From NCBI RefSeq assembly GCF_008087085.1, contig NZ_VIYJ01000003.1:124001-188000 (forward strand): a DNA stretch of 64,000 bases, in the 5' to 3' direction. Below are positions 1 to 10,222 of the stretch, one piece after another. Numbering within the stretch: position 1 is the stretch's first letter; the number at the start of each line of letters is the position of its first letter. The translations under genes were made by a program, and so were the position numbers. The notes beneath the pieces were generated by a model. The model was not told the DNA's origin. It was given only the letters and a program-made list of their open reading frames with translations, and did no database searches. Source of the DNA: Nocardioides rubriscoriae. GTDB lineage: Bacteria > Actinomycetota > Actinomycetes > Propionibacteriales > Nocardioidaceae.

Positions 1-1
1 C

Positions 2-526
2 GGTGGCGAGACCATCGACACCACCGAGATCGACCCCGACGACGTGCCCGACCGCGTCCGCGACCTGACCGACGGCCGAGGCTCCGACTCCGTCATCGAC
101 GCCGTCGGCATGGAGGCCCACGGCTCGCCCGTGGCCGAGACCGCCCAGAAGGCGCTGCGCTTCCTGCCCAAGAAGCTGCAGGAGCTCGCCATGCAGCACA
201 CCGGTTCCGACCGCCTCGACGCCCTCTACACCGCCTTCGAGTCCGTACGACGCGGCGGCACCGTCTCGATCTCGGGCGTCTACGGCGGGGCCGCGTCGCC
301 CATGCCGATGCTGCAGCTGTTCGACAAGCAGCTGGTGATCCGTCAGGGACAGGCCAACGTGCACCGGTGGAGCGACGACATCCTCGAGCTGCTGCAGCGT
401 GACGAGGACGTGCTCGGTGTCGAGGACTTCGCCACGCACCGCCTGCCGCTGGAGGAGGCCCCGGCGGCGTACAAGTCGTTCCGCGACAAGCAGGACGGCA
501 TGGTCAAGGTGGTCTTCCAGCCCTGA
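2..526 (+). CDS. Zinc-dependent alcohol dehydrogenase, C-terminal part (5' end outside window)
   Basis: The reading frame is open from base 2 to the TGA ending at 526, so only the last 174 residues are present. The stretch GRGSDSVIDAVGMEAHGSP (about residues 22-40 of the fragment) is the end of a Rossmann NAD(P) domain, and RGGTVSISGVYGG (82-94) is the glycine-rich strand seen in medium-chain dehydrogenases. The long segment between them and the closing MVKVVFQP resemble the glutathione-independent formaldehyde dehydrogenase-like subgroup. The zinc ligands would lie upstream, outside the window, so substrate cannot be judged. It converges on the FHA gene ending at 561. Confidence 0.85.
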   Translation, partial: GGETIDTTEIDPDDVPDRVRDLTDGRGSDSVIDAVGMEAHGSPVAETAQKALRFLPKKLQELAMQHTGSDRLDALYTAFESVRRGGTVSISGVYGGAASPMPMLQLFDKQLVIRQGQANVHRWSDDILELLQRDEDVLGVEDFATHRLPLEEAPAAYKSFRDKQDGMVKVVFQP

Positions 527-560
527 CCGCGCCGTCCGGCCCGGCACGTGAGCGGCGGTC

Positions 561-1412
561 CTACCAGTCGCGCCCCTGGCGCCCGGGACGAGGCTCCTGG
601 GGCAGCTGGGTGCCGAGCTCGCCGCCGAGCCGGCCGCCGTGCGGGCGGCCGTGGTCGGCGAACTCCTCGCGGAAGTAGGCCAGCACGTGGTCGCCCACCT
701 CGAGGCGGGCGCCGGTGCGCAGCACGACCCGGCCACCGACGGCCGCGCCGTGCACGCGTGCGCCCCCGTCACGAGGCTCCACGACGTACTCGTCGTCGTC
801 CGGGTCGTGGCGCACGACGGCGTGCAGGTGGGCAAGGCCCGGCAGGCGTACGTCGCACGTGGGGCCCGAGCCGATGGTGGTCTCGTCGTCGAGCCAGTAG
901 ATCGGCATCCGCTCGCCGGCCCACAGGTGCTCCTTCTCGAGCACGAGCCGGGGAGCGCCGCCGCCGCCGTGGGTGGTCGTCTTGGGGCGCCGGTCGCGAC
1001 GGGCGAAGGTCGGCGCGATCGGCCACAGGGTGAGCGGGGGCAGCAGGTCGGACGTCGGCAGCGCCGGCCCCACGCCGCGGGTGCGGGAGCGGGCCGCGGT
1101 CCAGGCGCCTCGCAGCCCGCCGAGCCGGATGTGGCGCGAGCCGGTGACGCGGCGCTGCCACCACGGGACGCGGACCCGGCCCAGGGTGATGAGCAGCAGG
1201 TCGTCGTGGCGGACCTCGACCGTCATCCCGCGCGAGGCGAGGACGGCGGCGACCGAGCGCACGACGGGTGCGTCTTGCGGACCGGCGAACGCGCCGGGGT
1301 CGTCGACCTCGAGCACGAGCCGGTTGCGGCTGCCCGTCAGGTGCCCGCGGACCGGCTCGGAGCCGGGCCGGTCGAGCTCGAAGCGCAGGTCGGCGTCGAC
1401 GTAGGTCGCCAC
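561..1412 (-). CDS. FHA-domain protein
   Basis: 283 residues from a GTG start. The C-terminal third carries a forkhead-associated fold: TTIGSGPTCDVRLPG (about 178-192), then LAHLHAVVRHD and a VHGAAVGGRVVLRTGARLEVGD segment. FHA domains bind phosphothreonine peptides, usually made by Ser/Thr kinases; no kinase lies nearby. The N-terminal 130 residues (beginning ATYVDADLRFELD) match nothing I recognise, and a basic stretch with several Trp-Arg pairs sits around 80-115. There is no signal peptide or membrane segment, so it is probably cytosolic. It starts 7 bp after the stop of the small gene at 1420-1650, and the two are probably one transcript. Confidence 0.75.
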   Translation of the reverse strand: MATYVDADLRFELDRPGSEPVRGHLTGSRNRLVLEVDDPGAFAGPQDAPVVRSVAAVLASRGMTVEVRHDDLLLITLGRVRVPWWQRRVTGSRHIRLGGLRGAWTAARSRTRGVGPALPTSDLLPPLTLWPIAPTFARRDRRPKTTTHGGGGAPRLVLEKEHLWAGERMPIYWLDDETTIGSGPTCDVRLPGLAHLHAVVRHDPDDDEYVVEPRDGGARVHGAAVGGRVVLRTGARLEVGDHVLAYFREEFADHGRPHGGRLGGELGTQLPQEPRPGRQGRDW

Positions 1413-1419
1413 CGCGGGC

Positions 1420-1650
1420 TCAGCTCGAGGCGTTGTCGTCGGTGGTGACCGTCAGCGTGCCGTCGAGCTTCCACGTGGCACGCGGGGCGTTGACGCCGGT
1501 GTCGCGGGGGACCTCGACGCGCATGTCCTTGAACGTGTAGTGGATCGCCGCCTGACGACCGGTCAGGAACGACCACATCTTCTGGCCGAGGTCGGCCCAG
1601 TCGACGACCTCGCCGCTGGTGCCGTCGGGGGACTGGCTGCTGACCGACAT
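1420..1650 (-). CDS. Small conserved-looking protein, first gene of the FHA operon
   Basis: 76 residues, beginning MSVSSQSPDGTSGEVV. The ATG at 1650 is preferred over the upstream in-frame start at 1683 because a strong ribosome site AGGAGG lies 5 bp before it. The protein has no signal peptide, no membrane segment and no Cys. The centre (VVDWADLGQKMWSFLTGRQ, then HYTFKDMRVEVP) looks like a short helix followed by beta strands and ends in an acidic tail. I do not recognise a family. Its coupling to the FHA gene 7 bp downstream suggests a shared role. Confidence 0.7.
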   Translation of the reverse strand: MSVSSQSPDGTSGEVVDWADLGQKMWSFLTGRQAAIHYTFKDMRVEVPRDTGVNAPRATWKLDGTLTVTTDDNASS

Positions 1651-1799
1651 GGGACCTCCTGAGGGAAATGTGACCTGGACCACAGCATCCGCCCGGGTCC
1701 GGGTCGACGGCTCACCCCGGTGGTGCGCGGCGGTGCGTGGCCGGGGGACGACCCGACCGGCCGGTACCGTGGGTGGACCGTCGATCCGAAGGACCCGTT

Positions 1800-2228
1800 G
1801 TGAACGACCAGAGCGTCGCCCGTGCCGCCTCCGGCACGCGCTCGACCCGGCAGAAGCGCGCGGTCGAGGCCGCGCTGACGGCCACCGACGACTTCCGCAC
1901 CGCCCAGGAGATCCACGACGGCCTGCGCCGCGAGGGCGAGTCGGTCGGGCTCGCCACCGTCTACCGCACCCTGCAGACGCTGGTCGACCTCGGCGAGGTC
2001 GACATGGTCAAGACCGACGGCGGCGAGGCGGTCTACCGCCGTTGCAGCCAGAGCCACCACCACCACCTCGTGTGCCGCCACTGCGGGCGCACCGTCGAGA
2101 TCGCCGGGCCCGCCGTCGAGCGGTGGGCCGCCGCGCAGGCCGACGAGCACGGCTACGCCGACGTCAGCCACACCGTCGAGCTGTTCGGCACCTGCCCGGA
2201 CTGCCAGCAGGTGCTCGCCGGGGGGTGA
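1800..2228 (+). CDS. zur: Fur-family metalloregulator, most like Zur
   Basis: 142 residues from a GTG at 1800, preceded by GAAGG; an upstream in-frame start at 1737 would add a Pro/Arg-rich stretch untypical of the family. The recognition helix is at 50-61 (GLATVYRTLQTL). The HHHH run at 86-89 and Cys pairs C92/C95 and C132/C135 are the regulatory and structural zinc ligands of Fur proteins, and the short length and VCRHCG motif favour Zur over Fur. It would repress zinc-uptake genes when zinc is bound. No zinc transporter lies in the window. It runs divergently from the small gene at 1650. The exact metal is inferred. Confidence 0.8.
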   Translation: MNDQSVARAASGTRSTRQKRAVEAALTATDDFRTAQEIHDGLRREGESVGLATVYRTLQTLVDLGEVDMVKTDGGEAVYRRCSQSHHHHLVCRHCGRTVEIAGPAVERWAAAQADEHGYADVSHTVELFGTCPDCQQVLAGG

Positions 2229-2255
2229 GGCACCCGCGAGGGGCCGACTGAGAGG

Positions 2256-3509
2256 GTGCATGCCGTGGATGCGGACGTGGTCGTGGTCGGAGCCGGGCTC
2301 GCCGGCCTGAGGTGCGCGGTCGCGCTGCAGGACGCCGGGCTCGAGGTGGTCGTCGTCGAGGCCGGCGACGCGGTCGGCGGCCGGATCCGCACCGACGTCG
2401 TCGACGGGTTCAGGGTCGACCGGGGCTTCCAGCTGCTCAACCCCGCCTACCCCGAGGTCGCCCGGGTCGTCGACGTCGACGCGCTGGGCCTGCAGTCCTT
2501 CGCCGCGGGTGTGGTCGCCACGACCGACGACGGGTCGCGGGTCCGGCTGGGCCACCCCCTGCGTGCCCCCGGGCTGATCCCGTCGAGCCTCGCGGCCGCC
2601 GTACGACGACCACGCGAGCTGGCCGAGGTCGCGCGGTGGGTGCGCCCGCTGGCGGTGCCGCGACGGCGTCGCCCCCTGTCGCAGGTGCTGGCGAACCGGG
2701 AGCAGCGCTCTCGCGGCGAGGCGCTCGACCGGGCCGGGGTCGACGGGCTGCTGCGGCGCGTGCTCGACCGGTTCCTGGCCGGGGTGCTGCTCGAGGACGA
2801 CGGCTCGACGGCCGACGACTACGTGATGCTGCTGCTCTGGATGTTCGCCACCGGCGTGCCCGGCCTGCCCCGCGAGGGCATGCAAGCCCTGCCCGAGCAG
2901 CTCGCGGGCCGGCTCGCGCGCCCGGTGCTGCTCGAGACGCCGGCCGAGGCCGTGACCGGGCGCACCGTGCACGCCGGCGGGGCGACGTACGACGCGCGGG
3001 CGGTGGTCGTGGCCACCGGCGGCCCCGAGGCCACCCACCTCGTGGGCGTCGACGCGCCCCCCACCAAGGGCGTCGTGACGACCTGGTGGTCGGTCGAGGA
3101 CGTGCCCGACCGCGGCCGGCTCCTCCACGTCGACGGCCGCACGCGGGCCACGGGCCCCGTGGTCAACTGTGCGGTCGTGTCCGAGGCAGCGCCCACCTAC
3201 GCGCCCCACGGTCGTCACCTGGTCCAGGCCTCGGCCCTGCTCGGGCCGGGACGCGAGACCTCCGAGACGACCGTGCGCCGCCACGCCGCCGACCTCCTCG
3301 GGCTCGACGCCACCTCCTGGGAGGTCGTCGCCCGCCACGAGGTGCCGCACGCCCTGCCCGCCCAGCCCGCGCCGTACTCCGCGACCCGGCCGGTTGCCCT
3401 CGGCGCCGGCCACTACGTGTGCGGCGACCACCGCGACACCGGCTCGATCCAGGGCGCGATGGTGAGCGGACGCCGGGCCGCGGCCGCCGTCGTCGCGGCG
3501 CTGTCGTGA
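2256..3509 (+). CDS. FAD-dependent amine-oxidase/phytoene-desaturase-like oxidoreductase
   Basis: 417 residues from a GTG start 28 bp after the Zur gene. The N-terminus has the dinucleotide-binding motif DVVVVGAGLAGL with the acidic end of strand 2 (VVVVEAGDAVGGRIRTD), which defines the flavin amine oxidase/NAD(P)-binding group. A second FAD contact is visible near the C-terminus (GHYVCGDHRDTGSIQGAMVSGRRAA, described by its CGD and GAMVSGRRAA elements). Substrate cannot be told; related actinobacterial proteins are annotated only as FAD-dependent oxidoreductases. The downstream membrane protein gene starts 7 bp after its stop, so the two are probably co-transcribed. Confidence 0.8.
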   Translation: MHAVDADVVVVGAGLAGLRCAVALQDAGLEVVVVEAGDAVGGRIRTDVVDGFRVDRGFQLLNPAYPEVARVVDVDALGLQSFAAGVVATTDDGSRVRLGHPLRAPGLIPSSLAAAVRRPRELAEVARWVRPLAVPRRRRPLSQVLANREQRSRGEALDRAGVDGLLRRVLDRFLAGVLLEDDGSTADDYVMLLLWMFATGVPGLPREGMQALPEQLAGRLARPVLLETPAEAVTGRTVHAGGATYDARAVVVATGGPEATHLVGVDAPPTKGVVTTWWSVEDVPDRGRLLHVDGRTRATGPVVNCAVVSEAAPTYAPHGRHLVQASALLGPGRETSETTVRRHAADLLGLDATSWEVVARHEVPHALPAQPAPYSATRPVALGAGHYVCGDHRDTGSIQGAMVSGRRAAAAVVAALS

Positions 3510-3516
3510 GGCGGCG

Positions 3517-3921
3517 ATGAGCCCCGAGGTCGCCTTCGCGCTCGTCGCGGCCGCCCACGCGGGCTTCCAGGCAACCGTCACCGCGCTCGTCTACCCCGCA
3601 TTGGTCGAGGTCGGCCCCGCCGCGTGGGACGTCGCCCACGCCCACCACTCGCGCCGCATCGTCCCCCTCGTCGCCGTCCTGTACGCCGGGCTCGTCGCGA
3701 CCGGGGTCGCGCTCGTCGTCCACGGGCCCGGCGTGCTCGGCTGGGTCGGCCTGGCGGGCGTGGCGGTCGCGCTCGCCACGACGGCGGTCGCCGCCGCCCC
3801 GCTGCACGGCCGGCTGCGCGCCGACACCGACGACCTGCGCGCCCGGCTCCTGGTCGTCGACCGCGTCCGCTGCGCCGGCGCGGTCGTGGGCGCGCTGGCC
3901 GCAGCCTGCGCCCTCCTCTGA
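3517..3921 (+). CDS. Small four-helix integral membrane protein, unknown function
   Basis: 134 residues with four hydrophobic segments at about 4-27, 48-70, 72-93 and 112-134, and few charged residues except in the 93-110 loop. I recognise no motif that names a function. The gene follows the FAD oxidoreductase by 7 bp. Its TGA stop is followed after only three bases (GCC) by the first of two 26-bp palindromes, the same arrangement as after the LldD gene at 62636. Confidence 0.65.
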   Translation: MSPEVAFALVAAAHAGFQATVTALVYPALVEVGPAAWDVAHAHHSRRIVPLVAVLYAGLVATGVALVVHGPGVLGWVGLAGVAVALATTAVAAAPLHGRLRADTDDLRARLLVVDRVRCAGAVVGALAAACALL

Positions 3922-3924
3922 GCC

Positions 3925-3992
3925 GACCCGTCGCGTAGACGCGACGGGTCGACGAGGAATTGCGCCGACCCGTCGCGTAGACGCGACGGGTC
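3925..3992. repeat. Two-copy array of a 26-bp palindrome, 42-bp period
   Basis: Copies at 3925-3950 and 3967-3992. Each has 12-bp arms GACCCGTCGCGT / ACGCGACGGGTC around a 2-bp centre (AG in both copies), separated by a 16-bp spacer at 3951-3966. The repeat starts exactly 3 bp after the stop codon of the membrane-protein gene. The same palindrome, period and offset from a stop codon recur at 62640-62749. There is no U-tract, so it is not a classical intrinsic terminator. It lies between two genes on the same strand. Confidence 0.9.
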
Positions 3993-4030
3993 ACCCCGGT
4001 GGGTGCCGGCGGGCTGACAGGATCGCGGTC

Positions 4031-4966
4031 ATGGAGCCGTCGGTGGTCGTGGTGGGTGCGGGGTTGTCGGGCGTGGCGTGCGCGCGCGAACTGGCGGCAG
4101 CGGGGGTCGCGGTGCGGCTGGTCGACCGCGGCCGGCGCGTCGGGGGGCGGATGGCCTCGCGGCGCCTCGACGGGCGCCCGGTCGACCTCGGGGCGTCGTA
4201 CTTCACCGTCACCGACGACGGCTTCGGCGCCGTGGTGACCGACTGGCAGCGCCGCGGGCTCGCGACCCCGTGGACCGACACCTTCACCGTCCTCGAGGCC
4301 GGCGCGGCCCCCGAGACCAAGACCGGACCGGTGCGCTGGGGCGCCCCCGGCGGGCTGCGCTCGCTGGTCGAGGACCTCGCCGACGGCCTCGAGGTCGAGC
4401 TCGGCTCCCACGTCGAGGCCCTGCCCGACGCGCCGACCGTGGTGCTCGCGATGCCCGACCCGCAGGCCGTGCGGCTGCTGCCCGACGATCCCTCCTTCGC
4501 CGCCGTACGCCGCCGCCTCGACAGGGACTACGAGCCCGTCCTGGCGCTGTCGGCCCGTTGGCCCGGTCGCACGTGGGACCTCGACGGCGCGTTCGTCAAC
4601 GGCGACGACACGATCGCCTGGGTCGCCGACGACGGTCGCCGCCGCGGCGACGACGCCCCGGTGCTGGTGGCGCACTCGACGCCTGCCTTCGCGCAGCCCC
4701 ACCTCGACGACCCGCAGGCCGCGGCGGACCCGATGACCGCGGCCCTGCGCGACCTGCTGGGTCTCGACGAGCCCGTCGAGACCTACCTGCACCGGTGGAG
4801 CATCGCCCGCCCCACCGGCGAGCGCGAGGACCCCTACCTGCTCGAGGAGGCCGGCGACCGGCTCGTCGCCGCCTGCGGCGACGGCTGGGGCCCGACGTCG
4901 AAGGTCGAGACGGCGTGGGTGTCGGGGTCGGCGCTGGGGCGTGAGCTGGTCCGCCGGCTCGGCTAG
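4031..4966 (+). CDS. Renalase-like FAD-dependent oxidoreductase
   Basis: 311 residues. The N-terminal motif VVVVGAGLSGVACARELAAA followed by VRLVDRGRRVGGRMASR is the FAD ADP-binding fold, and LGASYFTVTDDGF with a later YLHRWSIARPTG segment is characteristic of bacterial renalase-like proteins, which oxidise dihydronicotinamide isomers or amines. Length fits the family (about 310-330). A CAGGAT hexamer lies 7 bp upstream of the ATG, compatible with a leaderless promoter, so this gene probably has its own start downstream of the 26-bp palindromes. No partner enzyme is adjacent; the physiological substrate is not known. Confidence 0.75.
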   Translation: MEPSVVVVGAGLSGVACARELAAAGVAVRLVDRGRRVGGRMASRRLDGRPVDLGASYFTVTDDGFGAVVTDWQRRGLATPWTDTFTVLEAGAAPETKTGPVRWGAPGGLRSLVEDLADGLEVELGSHVEALPDAPTVVLAMPDPQAVRLLPDDPSFAAVRRRLDRDYEPVLALSARWPGRTWDLDGAFVNGDDTIAWVADDGRRRGDDAPVLVAHSTPAFAQPHLDDPQAAADPMTAALRDLLGLDEPVETYLHRWSIARPTGEREDPYLLEEAGDRLVAACGDGWGPTSKVETAWVSGSALGRELVRRLG

Positions 4967-5040
4967 CGCCCGCGACCCACCCCGCGTTCGCCCACGACGA
5001 ACACCGGAACAGGTCGTCACATCCCCGCCGTTGAGGCGAC

Positions 5041-7401
<2,361 letters not shown>

Positions 7402-7501
7402 CCCCCGGCCACCCCTGCGGGTGCTTTCGTCGCCGACGCCGCCAGCAAGGGTCGTAGGGACCAGTCGAAACGCAGTACCTGTGTGAGGAGGGAGCGTCCA
7501 C

Positions 7502-7933
7502 GTGCCCGTCGTGGAACGCACGATCACCGTCGACCAGTCACCCGAGACCGTGTGGCGGTTCCTCGCGGACTTCACCACCACCGAGGAGTGGGACCCGCCG
7601 ACGGTGTCCACCGAGCGCATCAGCGGCGACGGCGGCGTGGGGACGACCTACCACAGCGTCGCCAAGTTCCGCGGACGTCGTACCGAGGTCGACTACGTCG
7701 TGACCGACTACGTCGAGGGACGCCGGCTGCGGTTGCGCGGTGACGCCACGGGCCTGGAGGTCGTCGACACCTTCACCCTCGAGCCCACGCCGGCCGGCGG
7801 CAGCCAGGTGACCTACGAGGCCCGCTTCCGCCGCCGGGTCGGCCCCGCCCCGGTCGACCTGCCGTCGATGCGCCGCCTGGGCGACTTCGTGGCCGAGAGC
7901 CTGCAGGAGTCGCTCGAGCACCTGTCCGCCTGA
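7502..7933 (+). CDS. SRPBCC (START-like) family protein
   Basis: 143 residues from a GTG at 7502 with a strong AGGAGG 10 bp upstream. The pattern VVERTITVDQSPETVWRFLADFTTTEEWDP at the start, GVGTTYHS in the middle and a long C-terminal helix (MRRLGDFVAESLQESLEHL) is the polyketide cyclase/SRPBCC fold, a hydrophobic-ligand cavity. The individual ligand is unknown. It follows Lon by 100 bp with its own ribosome site and is probably transcribed separately. Confidence 0.8.
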   Translation: MPVVERTITVDQSPETVWRFLADFTTTEEWDPPTVSTERISGDGGVGTTYHSVAKFRGRRTEVDYVVTDYVEGRRLRLRGDATGLEVVDTFTLEPTPAGGSQVTYEARFRRRVGPAPVDLPSMRRLGDFVAESLQESLEHLSA

Positions 7934-7975
7934 CCGCCGGCCCTCCTCAGGGCAGGTCAGGTCGGTTCAGGTCGG

Positions 7976-8683
7976 TCAGGTCAGGTCGCGCACCCGGTCG
8001 GGGGCGAAGCCGTGGGCCTGCCCCCACAGCACCGCCTGGGTGCGCCGCTCGACCCCGATCTTGCGGTAGAGCGTGCGGATGTGGGTCTTGACGGTGTTGA
8101 TGCCGATGAAGGCCTGACGGGTGATCTCGTCGTTGCTCAGGCCGCGGCAGATGAGCGCGAGGACCTCCGACTCCCGCGCGCTCAGCCCGTGCTCGTCTCC
8201 CGGCCAGCGACCCAGCTCCTGCTCCTGGTCGATCCCGTGGTCGGGGTCGGCCGGTACGACGTCGCCGTGCGCGACCGCCATGTCGACGGGCACGACCTGC
8301 TCGCCGGCGTGGACGCGCTCGAGGGCGTCGACCAGCTCGCCGGCGGTGGCGCCCTTCGAGACGTAGCCGGACGCGCCGGCCGCCAGCGAGGCCGCGACCA
8401 GGGCGGCGTCACCGTTCCAGCTGAAGACCACGAGCCGCGCCGGGTCGCCGACCAGGTCGGCGACCGGCACCGACTCGCCCTGGCGCTGCGCGAAGGTGTC
8501 GTAGAGCAGGACGTCGACGTCGCTGATCGGGGACAGGCCCGCGACCAGCTCGACGACCTCGACGCGGTCGGCGTACGGCTCCAGCACGGCGGCGATGCCG
8601 GCGACGACGATCTCGTAGTCGTTGGCGATCGCGATGCGGAGTGGTCGCGGTGGTCGCGTGCCGTCCCGGGGTGCACTGCTCAC
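7976..8683 (-). CDS. NarL/LuxR-type response regulator (orphan, paralogue of 10900-11538)
   Basis: 235 residues from a GTG at 8683, which has GGGAGGG 8 bp upstream; an in-frame start at 8815 would overlap the divergent gene. Receiver at about 15-135: Asp62 in VLLYDTF aligns with the phosphoacceptor and Lys is kept in GYVSKG, but the usual acidic pair near the N-terminus reads AND rather than DD. The LuxR helix-turn-helix is C-terminal (SARESEVLALICRGLSND, then INTVKTHIRTLYRKIG). No histidine kinase is adjacent. It is closely related to the regulator at 10900 and lies divergent from the LLM gene at 8814. Confidence 0.85.
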   Translation of the reverse strand: MSSAPRDGTRPPRPLRIAIANDYEIVVAGIAAVLEPYADRVEVVELVAGLSPISDVDVLLYDTFAQRQGESVPVADLVGDPARLVVFSWNGDAALVAASLAAGASGYVSKGATAGELVDALERVHAGEQVVPVDMAVAHGDVVPADPDHGIDQEQELGRWPGDEHGLSARESEVLALICRGLSNDEITRQAFIGINTVKTHIRTLYRKIGVERRTQAVLWGQAHGFAPDRVRDLT

Positions 8684-8813
8684 GAGCGAGAACCCTCCCA
8701 GAACGAGGGCGGCCGCGGACCGTTTTCCCACACACGCCCGGTGCCGGCGAGCCCTGCCGGGCTCACGCCCTCGGGTGAGGACCGGTCCGGGCCAGGGTGG
8801 CAGCGTCGACGAC

Positions 8814-9809
8814 ATGACGACACGCTTCGGCTACACGCTGATGACCGAGCAGAGCGGGCCCCGCGACCTCGTCTCCTACGCGCAGCACGCCGAGCGCGTG
8901 GGCTTCGACTTCGAGGTCTCCAGCGACCACTACTCGCCCTGGCTGACCGAGCAGGGCCACGCGCCCTACGCCTGGACGGTGCTCGGCGCCGTGGCCCAGG
9001 CCACCCAGCGGGTCGACCTGATGACCTACGTGACCTGCCCGACGATGCGCTACCACCCGGCCGTGGTCGCCCAGAAGGCGGCGACCCTGCAGATCCTGGC
9101 CGAGGGCCGCTTCACCCTGGGCCTGGGCAGCGGCGAGAGCCTCAACGAGCACGTGGTCGGGCAGTCGTGGCCGGGGGTCGCCCGGCGCCAGTCGATGCTG
9201 GCCGAGGCCATCGAGGTGATCCGCGCGCTCCACACAGGCGACCTCGTCGACCACGACGGCGAGCACTTCCGCGTCGAGTCGGCCCGCCTGTGGGACCTGC
9301 CCGACGAGCCGGTCGAGCTCGCCGTGGCCGTCTCGGGCGAGCGCAGCATCGAGCGCTTCGCACCGCTGGCCGACCACCTCGTCGCCGTCGAGCCCGACGC
9401 CTCGCTCGTGACGACGTGGAACGCCGTCGACGGCGCACCCCGCATCGGCGGCGGCGGCCCGGCCCGTGCCGTCGGGCAGATCCCGATCTGCTGGGGCCCG
9501 GACGCCGACGAGGCCGCGGCACTGGCCCACGAGCAGTTCCGCTGGTTCGCCGGCGGCTGGGCGGTCAACGCCGACCTGCCCACCCCGGCCGGGTTCGCCG
9601 GGGCCACGCAGTTCGTCACGCCCGACGACGTGGCGGGGTCGATCCCCTGCGGACCCGACCTCGACGCCGTCGTCGAGTCGGTGTCGGCGTTCTGGGAGGC
9701 GGGCTTCACCGACGTCGCCCTGGTGCAGGTCGGCGACCGCTGGCAGCAGCGCTTCCTCGACGAGGCCGCCGGCCCCCTGCTCGACAGGCTGCGGGCGGCC
9801 GCCCCGTGA
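8814..9809 (+). CDS. LLM-class F420-dependent oxidoreductase (TIGR03557-like)
   Basis: 331 residues from an ATG at 8814. The start MTTRFGYTLMTEQSGP, the motif FEVSSDHYSPWL and the block GRFTLGLGSGESLNEHVVG are typical of the F420-dependent glucose-6-phosphate dehydrogenase-like branch of the luciferase-like family. These TIM-barrel enzymes use reduced or oxidised coenzyme F420; the substrate of this subgroup is not established. A CAGCGT hexamer 7 bp before the ATG suggests leaderless transcription. The next gene overlaps its stop by 4 bp (GTGA), so at least three genes to 10892 form an operon. Confidence 0.85.
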   Translation: MTTRFGYTLMTEQSGPRDLVSYAQHAERVGFDFEVSSDHYSPWLTEQGHAPYAWTVLGAVAQATQRVDLMTYVTCPTMRYHPAVVAQKAATLQILAEGRFTLGLGSGESLNEHVVGQSWPGVARRQSMLAEAIEVIRALHTGDLVDHDGEHFRVESARLWDLPDEPVELAVAVSGERSIERFAPLADHLVAVEPDASLVTTWNAVDGAPRIGGGGPARAVGQIPICWGPDADEAAALAHEQFRWFAGGWAVNADLPTPAGFAGATQFVTPDDVAGSIPCGPDLDAVVESVSAFWEAGFTDVALVQVGDRWQQRFLDEAAGPLLDRLRAAAP

Positions 9810-10222
9810 CCTCGCCGCGACCCGACCGCTTCGACTTCGCGTTCGCCCCGTCCTACCGGGTCCCCGCGCTGTTGCTCGGCATCACCGGCTCGACCGCCTG
9901 GGCCGAGCTCGGCCCCGACGCCCTGACGGTCCGCTTCGGGCTGTGGCGGCTGCGTACGCCGCTGGCCAACGTCGCCGCCGTGCACCGCACCGGAGACTTC
10001 GCCTTCCTCAAGACCGCCGGACCGCCCCACCTGTCGTTCGCCGACCGCGGGGTGACCTTCGCGACCAACGGCGACCAGGCGGTCTGCCTCACCTTCCACC
10101 AGCCGGTCCCCGCGATCGACCCGACGCGTCGCATCACGCACCCCGGCGCGACGCTCACCCTGCGCGACCTCGACCGCTTCGAGGTCGAGCTCGCCGACCT
10201 CACGGGGGTCGCCCGTGCCTGA
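9806..10222 (+). CDS. Unknown protein with a PH-like beta-rich fold
   Basis: 138 residues from a GTG overlapping the stop of the LLM gene. There is no signal peptide or clear membrane segment. The alternation of short hydrophobic strands (YRVPALLLGITGSTAWAEL, then LTVRFGLWRLRTPLANVAAV) resembles small actinobacterial proteins with a bacterial PH-like barrel, but no diagnostic residues are present. It is translationally coupled on both sides: upstream to the LLM oxidoreductase, downstream to the HAD gene, whose GTG lies inside its last codons. Confidence 0.6.
   Translation: MTSPRPDRFDFAFAPSYRVPALLLGITGSTAWAELGPDALTVRFGLWRLRTPLANVAAVHRTGDFAFLKTAGPPHLSFADRGVTFATNGDQAVCLTFHQPVPAIDPTRRITHPGATLTLRDLDRFEVELADLTGVARA

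Noticed and set aside
548..1448. Overlapping plus-strand frames opposite the FHA gene
   Set aside because: Arg/Ala/Gly-rich translations without motifs; the FHA signature is on the minus strand.
1563..3581. Long minus-strand frame across the Zur and FAD oxidoreductase genes
   Set aside because: Both plus-strand genes have clear family motifs; the minus frame does not.
7954..7990. Short direct repeats of GGTCAGGTCG as iterons or regulatory site
   Set aside because: They straddle the 3' end of the regulator gene, are irregular in spacing, and are explained by slippage in a simple sequence.
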